From Edaphochlamys debaryana (Eukaryota; Chlorophyta; Chlorophyceae; Chlamydomonadales), in NCBI GenBank assembly GCA_016858145.1, contig JAEHOE010000019.1:1-64000 (forward strand): a stretch of DNA of 64,000 nucleotides. Reading direction: 5' to 3'. This document shows positions 1 through 8,000 of this stretch, piece after piece. The notes beneath the pieces were generated by a model. It was not told the origin of the DNA. It searched no databases and was given only the letters and a program-made list of their open reading frames with translations. Positions within the stretch are counted from its first letter, which is position 1. Each line of letters opens with the position of its first letter. A program made the position numbers and the translations under genes.

Positions 1-712
1 GGCACTCAACTGCTTCTGGACCACCTGGACGCGAGCCGATCGCCCGTCATTCTGGACCCGTGCGCCGGCGACGAGACCCTGGCCAACGCGCTCCGTGCGA
101 GAGGGCTACTCCGTCTGCGCAACGGGGGCGGGCCACCGAGGCCCGGGCGGCCCCGCCTGGATCCCCGGCAACCTGGGACCTACCGCCGCCTCGCCACGCC
201 CGGCGAGTCCTGGCTCATCATCTCCGCTCCGCACCGGAGCTCCTGCCCTTCTGGCTGCCCTGGCCGTCGCCATGGTGCCGCTAGTCGTGGCCTTCATCCC
301 ACGGCGCATGCTTACGGCCACACCGGACGCATGGGCCGCCCTGCTCAACACCTTCACGGAGGACGAGCGGCTGGCCATCATCACTGGAGACACCTGTGGA
401 TACGTCAACGGAAAGCCTGGAGCTTGGCTGTTAGTGTTCCGGGATGCGACCATGAGGGCCGCAGCTGATGAGGGGTATCGGGAAGGGACGCGCTGGGCAC
501 TGGGTGCATGCGTAGAAAGGGTGGTGAACCGAGGGAGCCGAGTTCTGCTGGCTGTAGCCTGGTGAGACACTTAGCGAGCATGGGGGGGATTGAGGTTTCC
601 CTGCTGGAGGGAACTGTTGTGTACAGCTGAGCGAACTGCTTCTGACTTAGCGTATGGCTTCGAGGCCCCGCCTGACTTCGCGTGGGTGGCTCTAGAGTCG
701 CCAAGGGGTGGG
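1..712 (+). pseudogene. 3' internal end of a related plus-strand retrotransposon, with a methyltransferase-like remnant
   Basis: This stretch is an inverted, diverged copy of about 1310-2000, so it belongs to a relative of the minus-strand element in the opposite orientation. An early frame reads a DPCAGDE-like stretch (about 55-75), the SAM-binding loop style of N6-adenine-type methyltransferases. A second frame (to the stop at 565) carries the C-terminal part, with WAALLNTF and GKPGAWLLVF. The frames do not join, so it is broken here or badly indel-bearing. At 703-712 a purine tract AAGGGGTGGG lies directly before the LTR start, as expected of a polypurine tract. The element's 5' part is outside the window. 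Confidence 0.55.
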
Positions 713-743
713 AGTTCGGTCAGCCGGTGCACTTTGCGGAGCC
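713..743 (+). mobile_element. First part of the plus-strand element's 3' LTR, interrupted by the insertion
   Basis: The LTR begins with AGTTCGGTCAGCCGG right after the polypurine tract and stops at AGCC (740-743), where the minus-strand element begins. It resumes at 15,471. Joined across the insertion, it gives an LTR start about 48 bp long that matches the 50-bp repeat at 15,939-15,988 apart from small indels and substitutions. Confidence 0.7.
740..743. repeat. Target-site duplication AGCC, left copy
   Basis: AGCC stands directly before TGTCAGG at 744. The same AGCC follows CTGTCA at 15,467-15,470. A 4-bp duplication around TG...CA ends is the signature of DDE-integrase insertion. Confidence 0.65.
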
Positions 744-793
744 TGTCAGGACACACTATGGTTCGTGGCATACCGATGCCGGCTGGGAAGACT
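744..793 (-). repeat. 50-bp repeat B2, outer 3' end of the element
   Basis: Identical over 50 bp to 1198-1247. On the plus strand it starts TGTCAGGACACACTATGG and abuts AGCC. It lies beyond the LTR body, so it forms the outer end of the inserted element. Confidence 0.85.
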
Positions 794-1195
794 AAATTGC
801 GAGCTAAGGCCAAGGGCGTAGCCCAGGACTCGCGGCTGGAGAACGGCGACTGACGGACGCCGTGCGGAGACGCGCTCCGAGTAGATTGTCGACAGGGTAG
901 CACAGAGACTGCTTCGACTGGCAGTAGAGAAGGCAAGGCATGCAACAACTCTGACGTTACAGTCTCAGTACGCATGAAGCGGTGCATAAAGCGGTGCTCC
1001 CGTCTTGACGAGACGGGAGCTGAGCGCTAGCCTATCCTCACCGCGGGCGGAATGAGGCTGCCGTACAGCATGCATGCTGTACCATACAAGTGCATGGCGC
1101 ACACACAGGTCGTTCTCCCTTGTCAACCTCCACAACTCCCAGCAACCACCGAACTCCTACGATAGTGGTGGCAGCGACGATACTGTGCTCTGTCA
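794..1195 (-). repeat. LTR body A2 (3' LTR)
   Basis: 402 bp, matching 15,065-15,466 with one base missing near 961 and one extra near 1167. In transcript sense it begins TGACAGAGCACAG, carries a hairpin at 1020-996 and TGTAA at 961-957, and ends GCTCGCAATTT. An ATG at 987 is in frame here with the polyprotein reading frame (continuing to 571 in this copy). The same ATG in the 5' copy is out of frame. Confidence 0.9.
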
Positions 1196-1197
1196 GC

Positions 1198-1247
1198 TGT
1201 CAGGACACACTATGGTTCGTGGCATACCGATGCCGGCTGGGAAGACT
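1198..1247 (-). repeat. 50-bp repeat B1, directly after the polypurine tract
   Basis: Identical to 744-793. In transcript sense it begins right after AAGGGGGGG and is joined to the LTR body by the dinucleotide GC (1197-1196). Defined by polypurine tract and primer site, the LTR would therefore be B-GC-A, 1247 to 794 (454 bp). Confidence 0.85.
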
Positions 1248-1256
1248 CCCCCCCTT
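1248..1256 (-). promoter_or_regulatory. Polypurine tract (plus-strand primer)
   Basis: The minus strand reads AAGGGGGGG immediately before the B1 repeat. The related plus-strand element has AAGGGGTGGG at the equivalent place (703-712). This is the usual position for the RNase H-resistant primer of plus-strand synthesis. Confidence 0.7.
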
Positions 1257-1464
1257 GGCGGCTCAGAGCCAATAAGAGCTCACCCCTACTGAAAAGCACG
1301 CAGTCGAAACCGGCTCGAAGCCATACTCCTAAGTCAGAAGCAGTTCGCTCAACGACAGACAACAATCTCCCCCAGCCAACTCCAGTGGCTTAGCTCCTAC
1401 CATGCTAACGGTCTCTGCCAAGCGACAGCCTGCAAGACTCGTAACCCAGGCTACACCTCCTCAG

Positions 1465-2128
1465 CTACGCGTGCACACCCAATGCTCGGCGCGTCCCTTC
1501 CCAATTCCTCGCATCAGCTGCGCTTTCATCGTTCCATCCCGAAACAACAATCAGCCAAGCTCCAGGCTTTCCGCCAACGTATCCGCAGGATTCTCCAGTG
1601 ATGACAGCCAGCCTCTCCTCGTCCAGAAGGCGGGTAAGAAGTGCAGCCCAAGCAGGCGGCGGGGCCGTCAGCAAGCGCCGTGGGGATGAAGGCCGCGACC
1701 AGTGGCACCATGGCGATGGTCAGGGGCAACCAGAAGGGCAGCAGCTCCGGGTGTGGAGCCGAGATGATGAGCCAGGACTCGCCGGGCGTGGCGAGACGGC
1801 GGTAGGTACCCGGTTTGCAGCGGGTCGAGCTTGGGCCAGCCGGATGCGGTGTTGGCCCGGCCCTGGTTCGCGCTGACGGTGTAGCCGCGGGCACGCAGCG
1901 CCAGGGCCAAGTTTCGTCACCGGCGCAGGGGTCCAGAATGACCGGTGAGCGGCTAGCGTCCAGATAGTCCAGGAGCGAGCTCAAAGCCTCCTCAGTAGGC
2001 GCGGGTGTGACCGCGTGCGAGAGGGTCTCCGGCATGCTGGCGGCCAGTTCGGGCACCGAGCGGAGCTGCAAGAGGGCAGCGGCTCGGGCGCTCGCAGAGG
2101 AGAGGTCCCAGTGATCAGGCAACGCCAA
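1465..2128 (-). pseudogene. SAM-dependent methyltransferase-like domain at the 3' end of the element
   Basis: The frame starting at 2128 reads SPVILDPCAGDE (about 1965-1930), a DPCAG/FxGxG-type SAM-binding loop. It later reads WLIISAPHPELLPFWLP, which sits where N6-adenine enzymes carry a (D/S)PPY-type motif, here SAPH. A second frame (1674-1465) supplies the end, with WAALLTRLLDEERLAVITG and GKPGAWLIVV. At least two frame changes separate these parts. The same block occurs in the plus-strand relative (1-565), so it is a standing part of this element family. Loss of the PPY residues suggests it is catalytically inactive. The function is inferred and no host target can be named. Confidence 0.5.
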
Positions 2129-2477
2129 GGGGCGGGGCCCCGGTGGCGACAGAGAGGACCGTGGCTGACGGAAGGGCGCAGCCCTTAGCCTCGCGCAGAG
2201 TCAGCTGCTCCACGGTGCCGTCGGTGTAGCGCGCTTCGATGGGGCGGTTGCGTGGTTCGGCAGTGGTGTAGTGCAAGGTGCCCCGGGCGCTCCACGAGAG
2301 CGTTGGTGGCGGGGTCACGGACCTTGCGGGAGCAGGCGGCGCCCTCGAGCGTCTGGGCTTCAGCGATGCGCTGACGGCCCTGGACGTTGGGGAACAGCCG
2401 TGGCGCCGGCGCCTCGCGGGGTGCAGGCGCGGGTTGTTGGTTGATGGTTGACGGGGGTCACGCCGCGGGCGTGGCAG
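2129..2477 (-). other. Linker between PHD finger and methyltransferase-like block
   Basis: One minus frame (2318-2115) reads RYTDGTVEQLTLREA. This resembles the Y-x-DG-x-E-x-L pattern of Tudor-like chromatin-reader folds, but it is too short to classify. No other clear coding signal was seen. Confidence 0.25.
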
Positions 2478-3281
2478 TCAGGGCAGGCCCCAGGTGCCGC
2501 GGGGCACTGACCTGAGCGGCGGCTGGAGGCAGTAGAGGTGCCATCCCGTGCCACAGCCGTCGCACATGACCATCTTAGACTCGTCGCCTGGGAAGGCGCA
2601 GATCTCGCATGGCAGATCCAGCGGAGGGATGGCGATGCGAGGATCAATGATCGGGTCCAAGTCTTGGAGGTGACAGGGCGCAAGGTTGCTGACGTGCTCC
2701 TTGCGCGTGGTGCCATCCCTACCGGTGAGGGTGGCCACGCCTTCAGCGCTGACAGCGACGATGCGCAGCACCGTGTCGCGGACAGGGAGCTGGAGCGTGT
2801 TGTTCTGGTTGCGCAGGATGACGTACACGTAGTCGCCCACGTTAAACTTGGTGAACCGGGGCTTGTAGCCGCCGGCCCTCACGCGCGCGTAGTTGTGACG
2901 GTCGCGCCACTGCGCCGTGAGCAGGTTGTGGCCGTTGAAGGGGGCGGCTTGCTGCACGTTGTGCGCACGCAGCATCACGAGTTGATCCGCCCGCTGGGGA
3001 TCGAGATCGGGATCTATGGCCTCAGCCCAGAGCTCCTGGGCGCCCAGAGGTACCATGGGCGGGGCCCCGTACATAAGCTCGAAGGGGGACTTGCCGGTCG
3101 ACTTCTGCGGGGAGCAACGGTAGCCCAGCAGGATCCAGGGTAGGTAGTCGTCCCACTTCTCAGCAGAGACGTTCTGCGCACAGTATTTGCGAAGCGACCG
3201 CTTGCAAATCTGCACTACTCGCTCAGCCGCACCGTTGGACTGTGGTGATTGGGCGAAGTAGTCCGGTGGTCGATAAAGCAC
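2478..3281 (-). CDS. Integrase C-terminal half plus PHD finger (retrotransposon pol, shifted frame)
   Basis: The frame begins within the integrase core. SPQSNGAAER (about 3240-3213) carries the catalytic Glu of the DDE triad. WDDYLPWILLGYRCSPQKST and FELMYGAPP follow, typical of Ty3/gypsy integrases, then a basic C-terminal segment with FNVGDYVYV. Near the end, CEIC, CDGC and WHLYC (about 2617-2530) give most of a Cys4-His-Cys3 PHD finger. The last Cys pair (CPDC, about 2490) lies in another frame. A PHD finger could tether the integration complex to modified histone H3 tails, as chromodomains do in chromoviruses; that role is inferred. This frame must be joined to 3215-5011 by a shift near 3240. 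Confidence 0.75.
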   Translation of the reverse strand: MLYRPPDYFAQSPQSNGAAERVVQICKRSLRKYCAQNVSAEKWDDYLPWILLGYRCSPQKSTGKSPFELMYGAPPMVPLGAQELWAEAIDPDLDPQRADQLVMLRAHNVQQAAPFNGHNLLTAQWRDRHNYARVRAGGYKPRFTKFNVGDYVYVILRNQNNTLQLPVRDTVLRIVAVSAEGVATLTGRDGTTRKEHVSNLAPCHLQDLDPIIDPRIAIPPLDLPCEICAFPGDESKMVMCDGCGTGWHLYCLQPPLRSVPRGTWGLP

Positions 3282-5011
3282 TGTTCAAGCAGGGCAGCGA
3301 AGGCTCCCTGGAACTCCGAGCCGCCGTCCGTGACCACCTCCGCCGGGGCAGAGAAGCGGGCCAGGACGTTGGCGAGGAAAGCGTTGGCCACCTCCTCTGA
3401 GCTCTTGTCTCGCAGCGGAATCATCTCCACGTGCTTGGTCCAGGACTCCACGCACACCATCACGTACCGGTAGCCCGACTGCGTGGCGGTGAGGGGGCCT
3501 GCCAGGTCAACGTGCCAGCGAAAGAAGGGCCCTCGGATTGGCAGAGGGTGCAGCTCCGGAGGGGTCACGTTGCCTGTAGTGTTGGCACGGTCGCAGAGCG
3601 CGCAGCGCTGTACAACATACTCAACATCTCTAGACATACCTTGCCACCAGTAGCCATTCTGGATCAGGCAGAGCGTGCGGCGAGCGCCCCAGTGGCCCAA
3701 GCGGTGATGCGCCTCCTCAATGATGGCTTGGCGTTGCTCAGGTGGGGGCACCTCACGCATGGTGGCGTTAGGCATGCGGCGATAGAGGCGCTTGACGCGC
3801 TCATCGTACCGGTAGTTGATGGCTCGGCGCGCCACGCGCCTGGCTGCCTCACCTCCAAGGCCCGCGGGGCAGATGCCTTGCGAAAGGTAATGCAGCAGCG
3901 GCTTGTCCTCCCAGGGATCACAGTAGCGTCCAGCTCCAAGCTCCTGACGATCGGCGATGGCGGCGACGTCGGAGATTAGGGCAGAAGTCCAGCGCTCGTT
4001 GGTCTGGTTGCGCTGTACGGCGCCGGTGATCAGGGCCGCCGGCTGGGCCGCTGCATGGTTGTTTTGACGCTCCTCACCCCCCCCCAGCGGGGCAGCTGGC
4101 GGTGCCTGAAGTGGAGGCATCCGGGCCATGTGGTGTGGGGTTATAAAGGCGCGCTGCAGGGCCTGCGCACCCGTGAAGAGGCGGGCGGCCGCCGGCGCTT
4201 GGAGGCCTAAGAGTACTGCTTCGGGGGCCGTCGGGACGACGAGGGTGCCATCCTCTCGCGGCTCCAGCAGGGAAGCGGGTTCGAGGCCTGAGACGGTGCA
4301 GATCTCCTCTGGATCCAGCGGCGACGGCGGTGCTGAACGGATGGTGGGAAATTCCATGGCGCGCAGGTCACCTGGGGGCAGGACCGTGACCGTGCGGCCC
4401 GGCACGTCGCATGCGGCGTAGGGGGGGCCGAGAAGCGCCTCGCAGATGGGCAACTGACGCGACGGCAGGGCGTCAGAGGCTGCGAGGTTGCTCGGGGCCC
4501 AGGCGCCGTTGGTGACGATGCGCCGCAGGTGCTCAATGGCGGCTAAGTTGGTGTAGTAGTCCCGCAGCGAATGCTGGGGCCTACCCAGTAAGGCCGTGTC
4601 TAAAGTCAGACCATTGCCGAAGGGCGTGTCCTCGGTCGTTGGCAGGTTGCCCTCCAGAAGGTAACCCGGGGGAAGGCGGGGCTGCAGCTCCTGAAGACGG
4701 CCGAGTAGGTCCAAGACTCGCTCGGGCGGGACCCGGTAGGAGTCCAGGTTGGCCAGCACGAGCCACTGTTGCCCAGCGTTGGCGGAGGCGTTGAGCAGGT
4801 GCTCGTTGCTGAGGGGGCCCGGCGGCAGGGCTGCCCAGGGCGCCTCCACAGCGGAGCCGCGGATTTGGCGGGGAAAGGAAGCACGGAGCCAGCCCAGACG
4901 ACGGCGCAGCAGCACCCGCTCCTCCTCCGGCGCGCCCAGGCGTGGTACTCGCGCACCGTCCAGCCTGCCCTGAGGCAGGCCTCGAGGCCCGTGGCGGCAG
5001 AGGTGCCGCAC
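3215..5011 (-). CDS. Pol: second half of C5-methyltransferase-like domain plus integrase zinc and core domains
   Basis: The first part continues a cytosine-methyltransferase-like fold that begins in the upstream frame (see 4240-5045). The integrase follows. HHRLGHW (about 3711-3688) and CALC (about 3605) form the HHCC zinc domain; WHVDLAGPL (about 3515) gives the first Asp; VTDGGSEF (about 3336-3310) gives the second. The frame runs out just before the catalytic Glu, which is found in the overlapping frame 2478-3281. It joins the polyprotein frame through another single-base shift near 4940. All breaks are +/-1, so frameshifted translation, decay or assembly errors are all possible. The near-identical LTRs make long decay less likely. 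Confidence 0.75.
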   Translation of the reverse strand: MRHLCRHGPRGLPQGRLDGARVPRLGAPEEERVLLRRRLGWLRASFPRQIRGSAVEAPWAALPPGPLSNEHLLNASANAGQQWLVLANLDSYRVPPERVLDLLGRLQELQPRLPPGYLLEGNLPTTEDTPFGNGLTLDTALLGRPQHSLRDYYTNLAAIEHLRRIVTNGAWAPSNLAASDALPSRQLPICEALLGPPYAACDVPGRTVTVLPPGDLRAMEFPTIRSAPPSPLDPEEICTVSGLEPASLLEPREDGTLVVPTAPEAVLLGLQAPAAARLFTGAQALQRAFITPHHMARMPPLQAPPAAPLGGGEERQNNHAAAQPAALITGAVQRNQTNERWTSALISDVAAIADRQELGAGRYCDPWEDKPLLHYLSQGICPAGLGGEAARRVARRAINYRYDERVKRLYRRMPNATMREVPPPEQRQAIIEEAHHRLGHWGARRTLCLIQNGYWWQGMSRDVEYVVQRCALCDRANTTGNVTPPELHPLPIRGPFFRWHVDLAGPLTATQSGYRYVMVCVESWTKHVEMIPLRDKSSEEVANAFLANVLARFSAPAEVVTDGGSEFQGAFAALLEQCFIDHRTTSPNHHSPTVRLSE

Positions 5012-5045
5012 TCGACCACCACCAGCCCGTCGGTGAACGCCCGCT
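4240..5045 (-). pseudogene. Degenerate C5-cytosine methyltransferase-like domain between RNase H and integrase
   Basis: The polyprotein frame ends with GLVVVECGTSAATGLEACLR (about 5033-4970), which aligns with motif I of C5-MTases of the ELFGGIGTGLEA type. After a frame shift, the next frame has WLVLANLDSY (about 4765-4735) where motif IV (the catalytic PCQ loop) should be. PPGYLLEGN (about 4675-4647) stands where motif VI normally gives ENV. RDYYTNLA (about 4555-4540) and EFPTI (about 4360) resemble late-motif positions. The catalytic Cys and the ENV motif are both lost by substitution. C5-MTase domains inside retrotransposon pol genes are known from some algal and protist elements; this appears to be a decayed relative. 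Confidence 0.6.
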
Positions 5046-8000
5046 CCAAGAAATGGTGGGAGAGCAGGCTGGTGTCGAGGGAAACCGTGGTGCCGTTGCC
5101 CGTGCGGCGAGGCCGAGGGCTAGGCAGGGGAAGCGCGCGCAGCGCGTCCCTGGCTTCACGTACGATGCGGTTGGCTATAACGTTGGCTAGCCGGGTCTGC
5201 AGCTGCGCAGCAGTGCAGTCCGGGTCTGATGGTCTCTCAATGGCGTCAGAGGCCGTGCCGTTGCCGCCAGCCAGCAGCTCATCGGGAGAGAGCGTGAGGG
5301 CGGAGCCCTGCCCCGTCACGGCTGCCAGGATGGAGAAGTCCTCCCGGGCGCGCTGCGCCAGGGCTTGGACAGCTGACATGAGAACGGTGGGCTGCGCCGC
5401 AGGCGTGACAGTGGGATACGGGACCAGCTTGGGCACCGGCGGCCGAGGGTCAGAGTCCTCGTCCATCCGCGCGCCCGAGCCGTCAGCGCTCGAAGGCATG
5501 GGCGAGCGGCTGAGGGTGTCAGCGTTGTGGTGCAGCTTGCCGGGGCGATGCGCCACGTTAAAGTCGTATTCTTGCATGAGGAGGGCCCAGCGCGCGTACT
5601 GCCCCACTAGGTTTTGATTCTCCATTAGCCAAAGCAGCGGCGCGTGGTCGGTCACCAAGGTGAAGCGCCAGCCCAGCAGGTAGGGGCGTAACATCTTCAT
5701 TGCCCAGCAGGCCGCCAGCATCTCACCCTTGTACGACGTGTAGTTGCGCTCATGCTGGTTGAGGGAGCGGGAGATGCAGGCGCACATGTACTCGTTGCCA
5801 TCATCGTCCAGCTGACCCAGCACGGCGCTGATGCCCACGTTGGAGAAGTCCGTATGGAGGATAAGCTCACGGTTGGGGTCAGGGTTGCGCAGCAGGCGGT
5901 TGTTGGTGGCAAATTCGGCCTTGAGCCGATCCAGCACCTCCTGGTGCTTGGGCTGCCAGGTCTCGGGGCCCCAGACCACGCCCTTCTTGGTCAGCTCGTA
6001 GAGGGGGCTGGCGATGCAGGCGAAGTCAGGGATGTAACAACGGTAGTAGTTGCACATGCCGAGGAGAGACTGGAGCTCGGTGAGCGAGCGAGGGGGCTGG
6101 ATGGCTTGGATAGCTGCTATCTTAGCCTGGACTGGGCGAAGCCCGTCCGCGCTGATCATGTGTCCCAAGAACTCTATCTTGTCAGCCGCCACCACGGTTT
6201 TGTCCGGGTGCAGCTTGATGTTGATGTCGGCGAGCATGGCAAGAAACCGAGCCAGATTTTGCTCATGCTCCTCCGCTGTACTGCCTGTTACTGCTGCGTC
6301 GTCCACAAAGATATGTACTACGTCCTGCAGGCCGTACTGCCGTACGTGATGACTAAGCACTCGCTGCCAAGCTGCCGTAGCATTGACTGCCCCGTACATC
6401 AAGCGCTTGTCGCGATAGAGCGTGTTGCACCACCAGAAGGAGGTCTTGTCGCGGTCCTCCTCGGCCAGGGGCAGCTGATTGAAGGCCGCTCGGCAGTCAC
6501 ACTTCGTGATGAACTTGGCACCCAAGATCCGCGCGAACAGCTCCTCCGGCGCCGGGGGACGGAAGTAGTCACGCACGCTCGCTGCATTGACCCTCCGGGC
6601 GTCGGCGCAGTACCTTTTATCGCCTGAAGCATAGGTGCCGTCTAGCCCTTTCTTCCCAGGCATGGTGACGTTCATCGCGTACTTGGTCGAGTTGGAGGGC
6701 TCGATGATGTCGGCCTCCAGCAGCTCTCGACACTTGGCGTCTTCGACGGCGCGCTCAGCAGCAGAGTGACGGCGGGGGGCCTCGAAGATCGGGTTGTCAT
6801 GCTTGAGCTCGATCTTGACTGGGCCCAAGTCCCCTCGGTAGCAGCCGATGTCCTTGAGGCTGCGGGCGAAGAGGTGGTCGTACTTCTGCATGAGGGCCTT
6901 GATGCTGTCCCGTTCCGCCTCGGTCATGTCTGGGCGGATGCAGAGGGTGTAGCCAGCCGCTTGCTTAACGAAGGTGGAGTCCTCGGGCGGGGCCCGAGTG
7001 CCGTCAGGCGTGGTGACGAAGGCAGGAGAGGCCTCAGCGGCGAGGGCAGCCGTCAGCGGAGCCGCGGGGCTGGGGGCCGCAGACCCGCCAGGCGGCGCTG
7101 CCACCGGCGGTGTCGATTGGGGGCGGAGGCGCACGCGATGCATGGCCTCCTCCAGGGAGCTGTTGGCGGGTGAGAGCTCCAGCTGAGCCCAGCTGGGAGC
7201 CGCCCACTGCCCCCCCTGCTGGTAAGCCGGGTGGGGCACGCAGTGCGGGGCAGCGTCAGCGAGACGCCAGCAGCTGAGCAGCACCAGGCAGGTGAGGGCG
7301 AAGGTGAACGTCTTGAACGTGTTGAGGCGCCAGCGGTGCGGAGACGCTGAGCTGGTGTTGGTGGGCGGCACCATCAGCTTGGGCTTGGCGGGCTTGGCGT
7401 CTGCCGTCGCCGCCCAGCGCTCCGCGCGGCGCCGTAGGAACTCACGCTTGGCCATGGTGCGGTACTCCTCCCTTGTCCGGTCTATTTCTATCTGTGCCAG
7501 AGCGCGCCGCTCCTGCTGGCGGCGCAGCTCCCTGCGCGCATGGCGTCGCAGCCGCCGGTCCAGGCTGCGCGTCACGTGCCGCAGCATCATACGGCCAAGC
7601 TGGTGCTGCAGAGCGTCGAGCTTGGCCGCGTAGGCAGCCAGCTCGTCGTCCAGCTCGCCCTCCTCGCCCCCGCTAGTCGAGCCAAAGTCATCGTACTCGC
7701 TGTCGGTGGAGCAGGCCCCGTAGGTATCGAGGAAGGGCACCGGGCCGTAGATGGGGCTGTTGGCGATTAGGCGCAACAGGGCACGGGCCCCGTGCCTGCG
7801 AGGGATGGAGAGGGCATGGTCGTCCTCGCTGGGGCAGAAGGTGCGTCCGTCCAGATCATACAGCAGGTGCACGGCACGAGCGAGGCTCAGGCCATACGTC
7901 TTGGGCCGTACGGTGCAGTACCCGTTGTGCCAGGGAGAAAGTACCGCTCCCCCAGCGTTGCCGGGAGAGGGTGACTCACCGTCGCCGTCGACCTGGCTCA

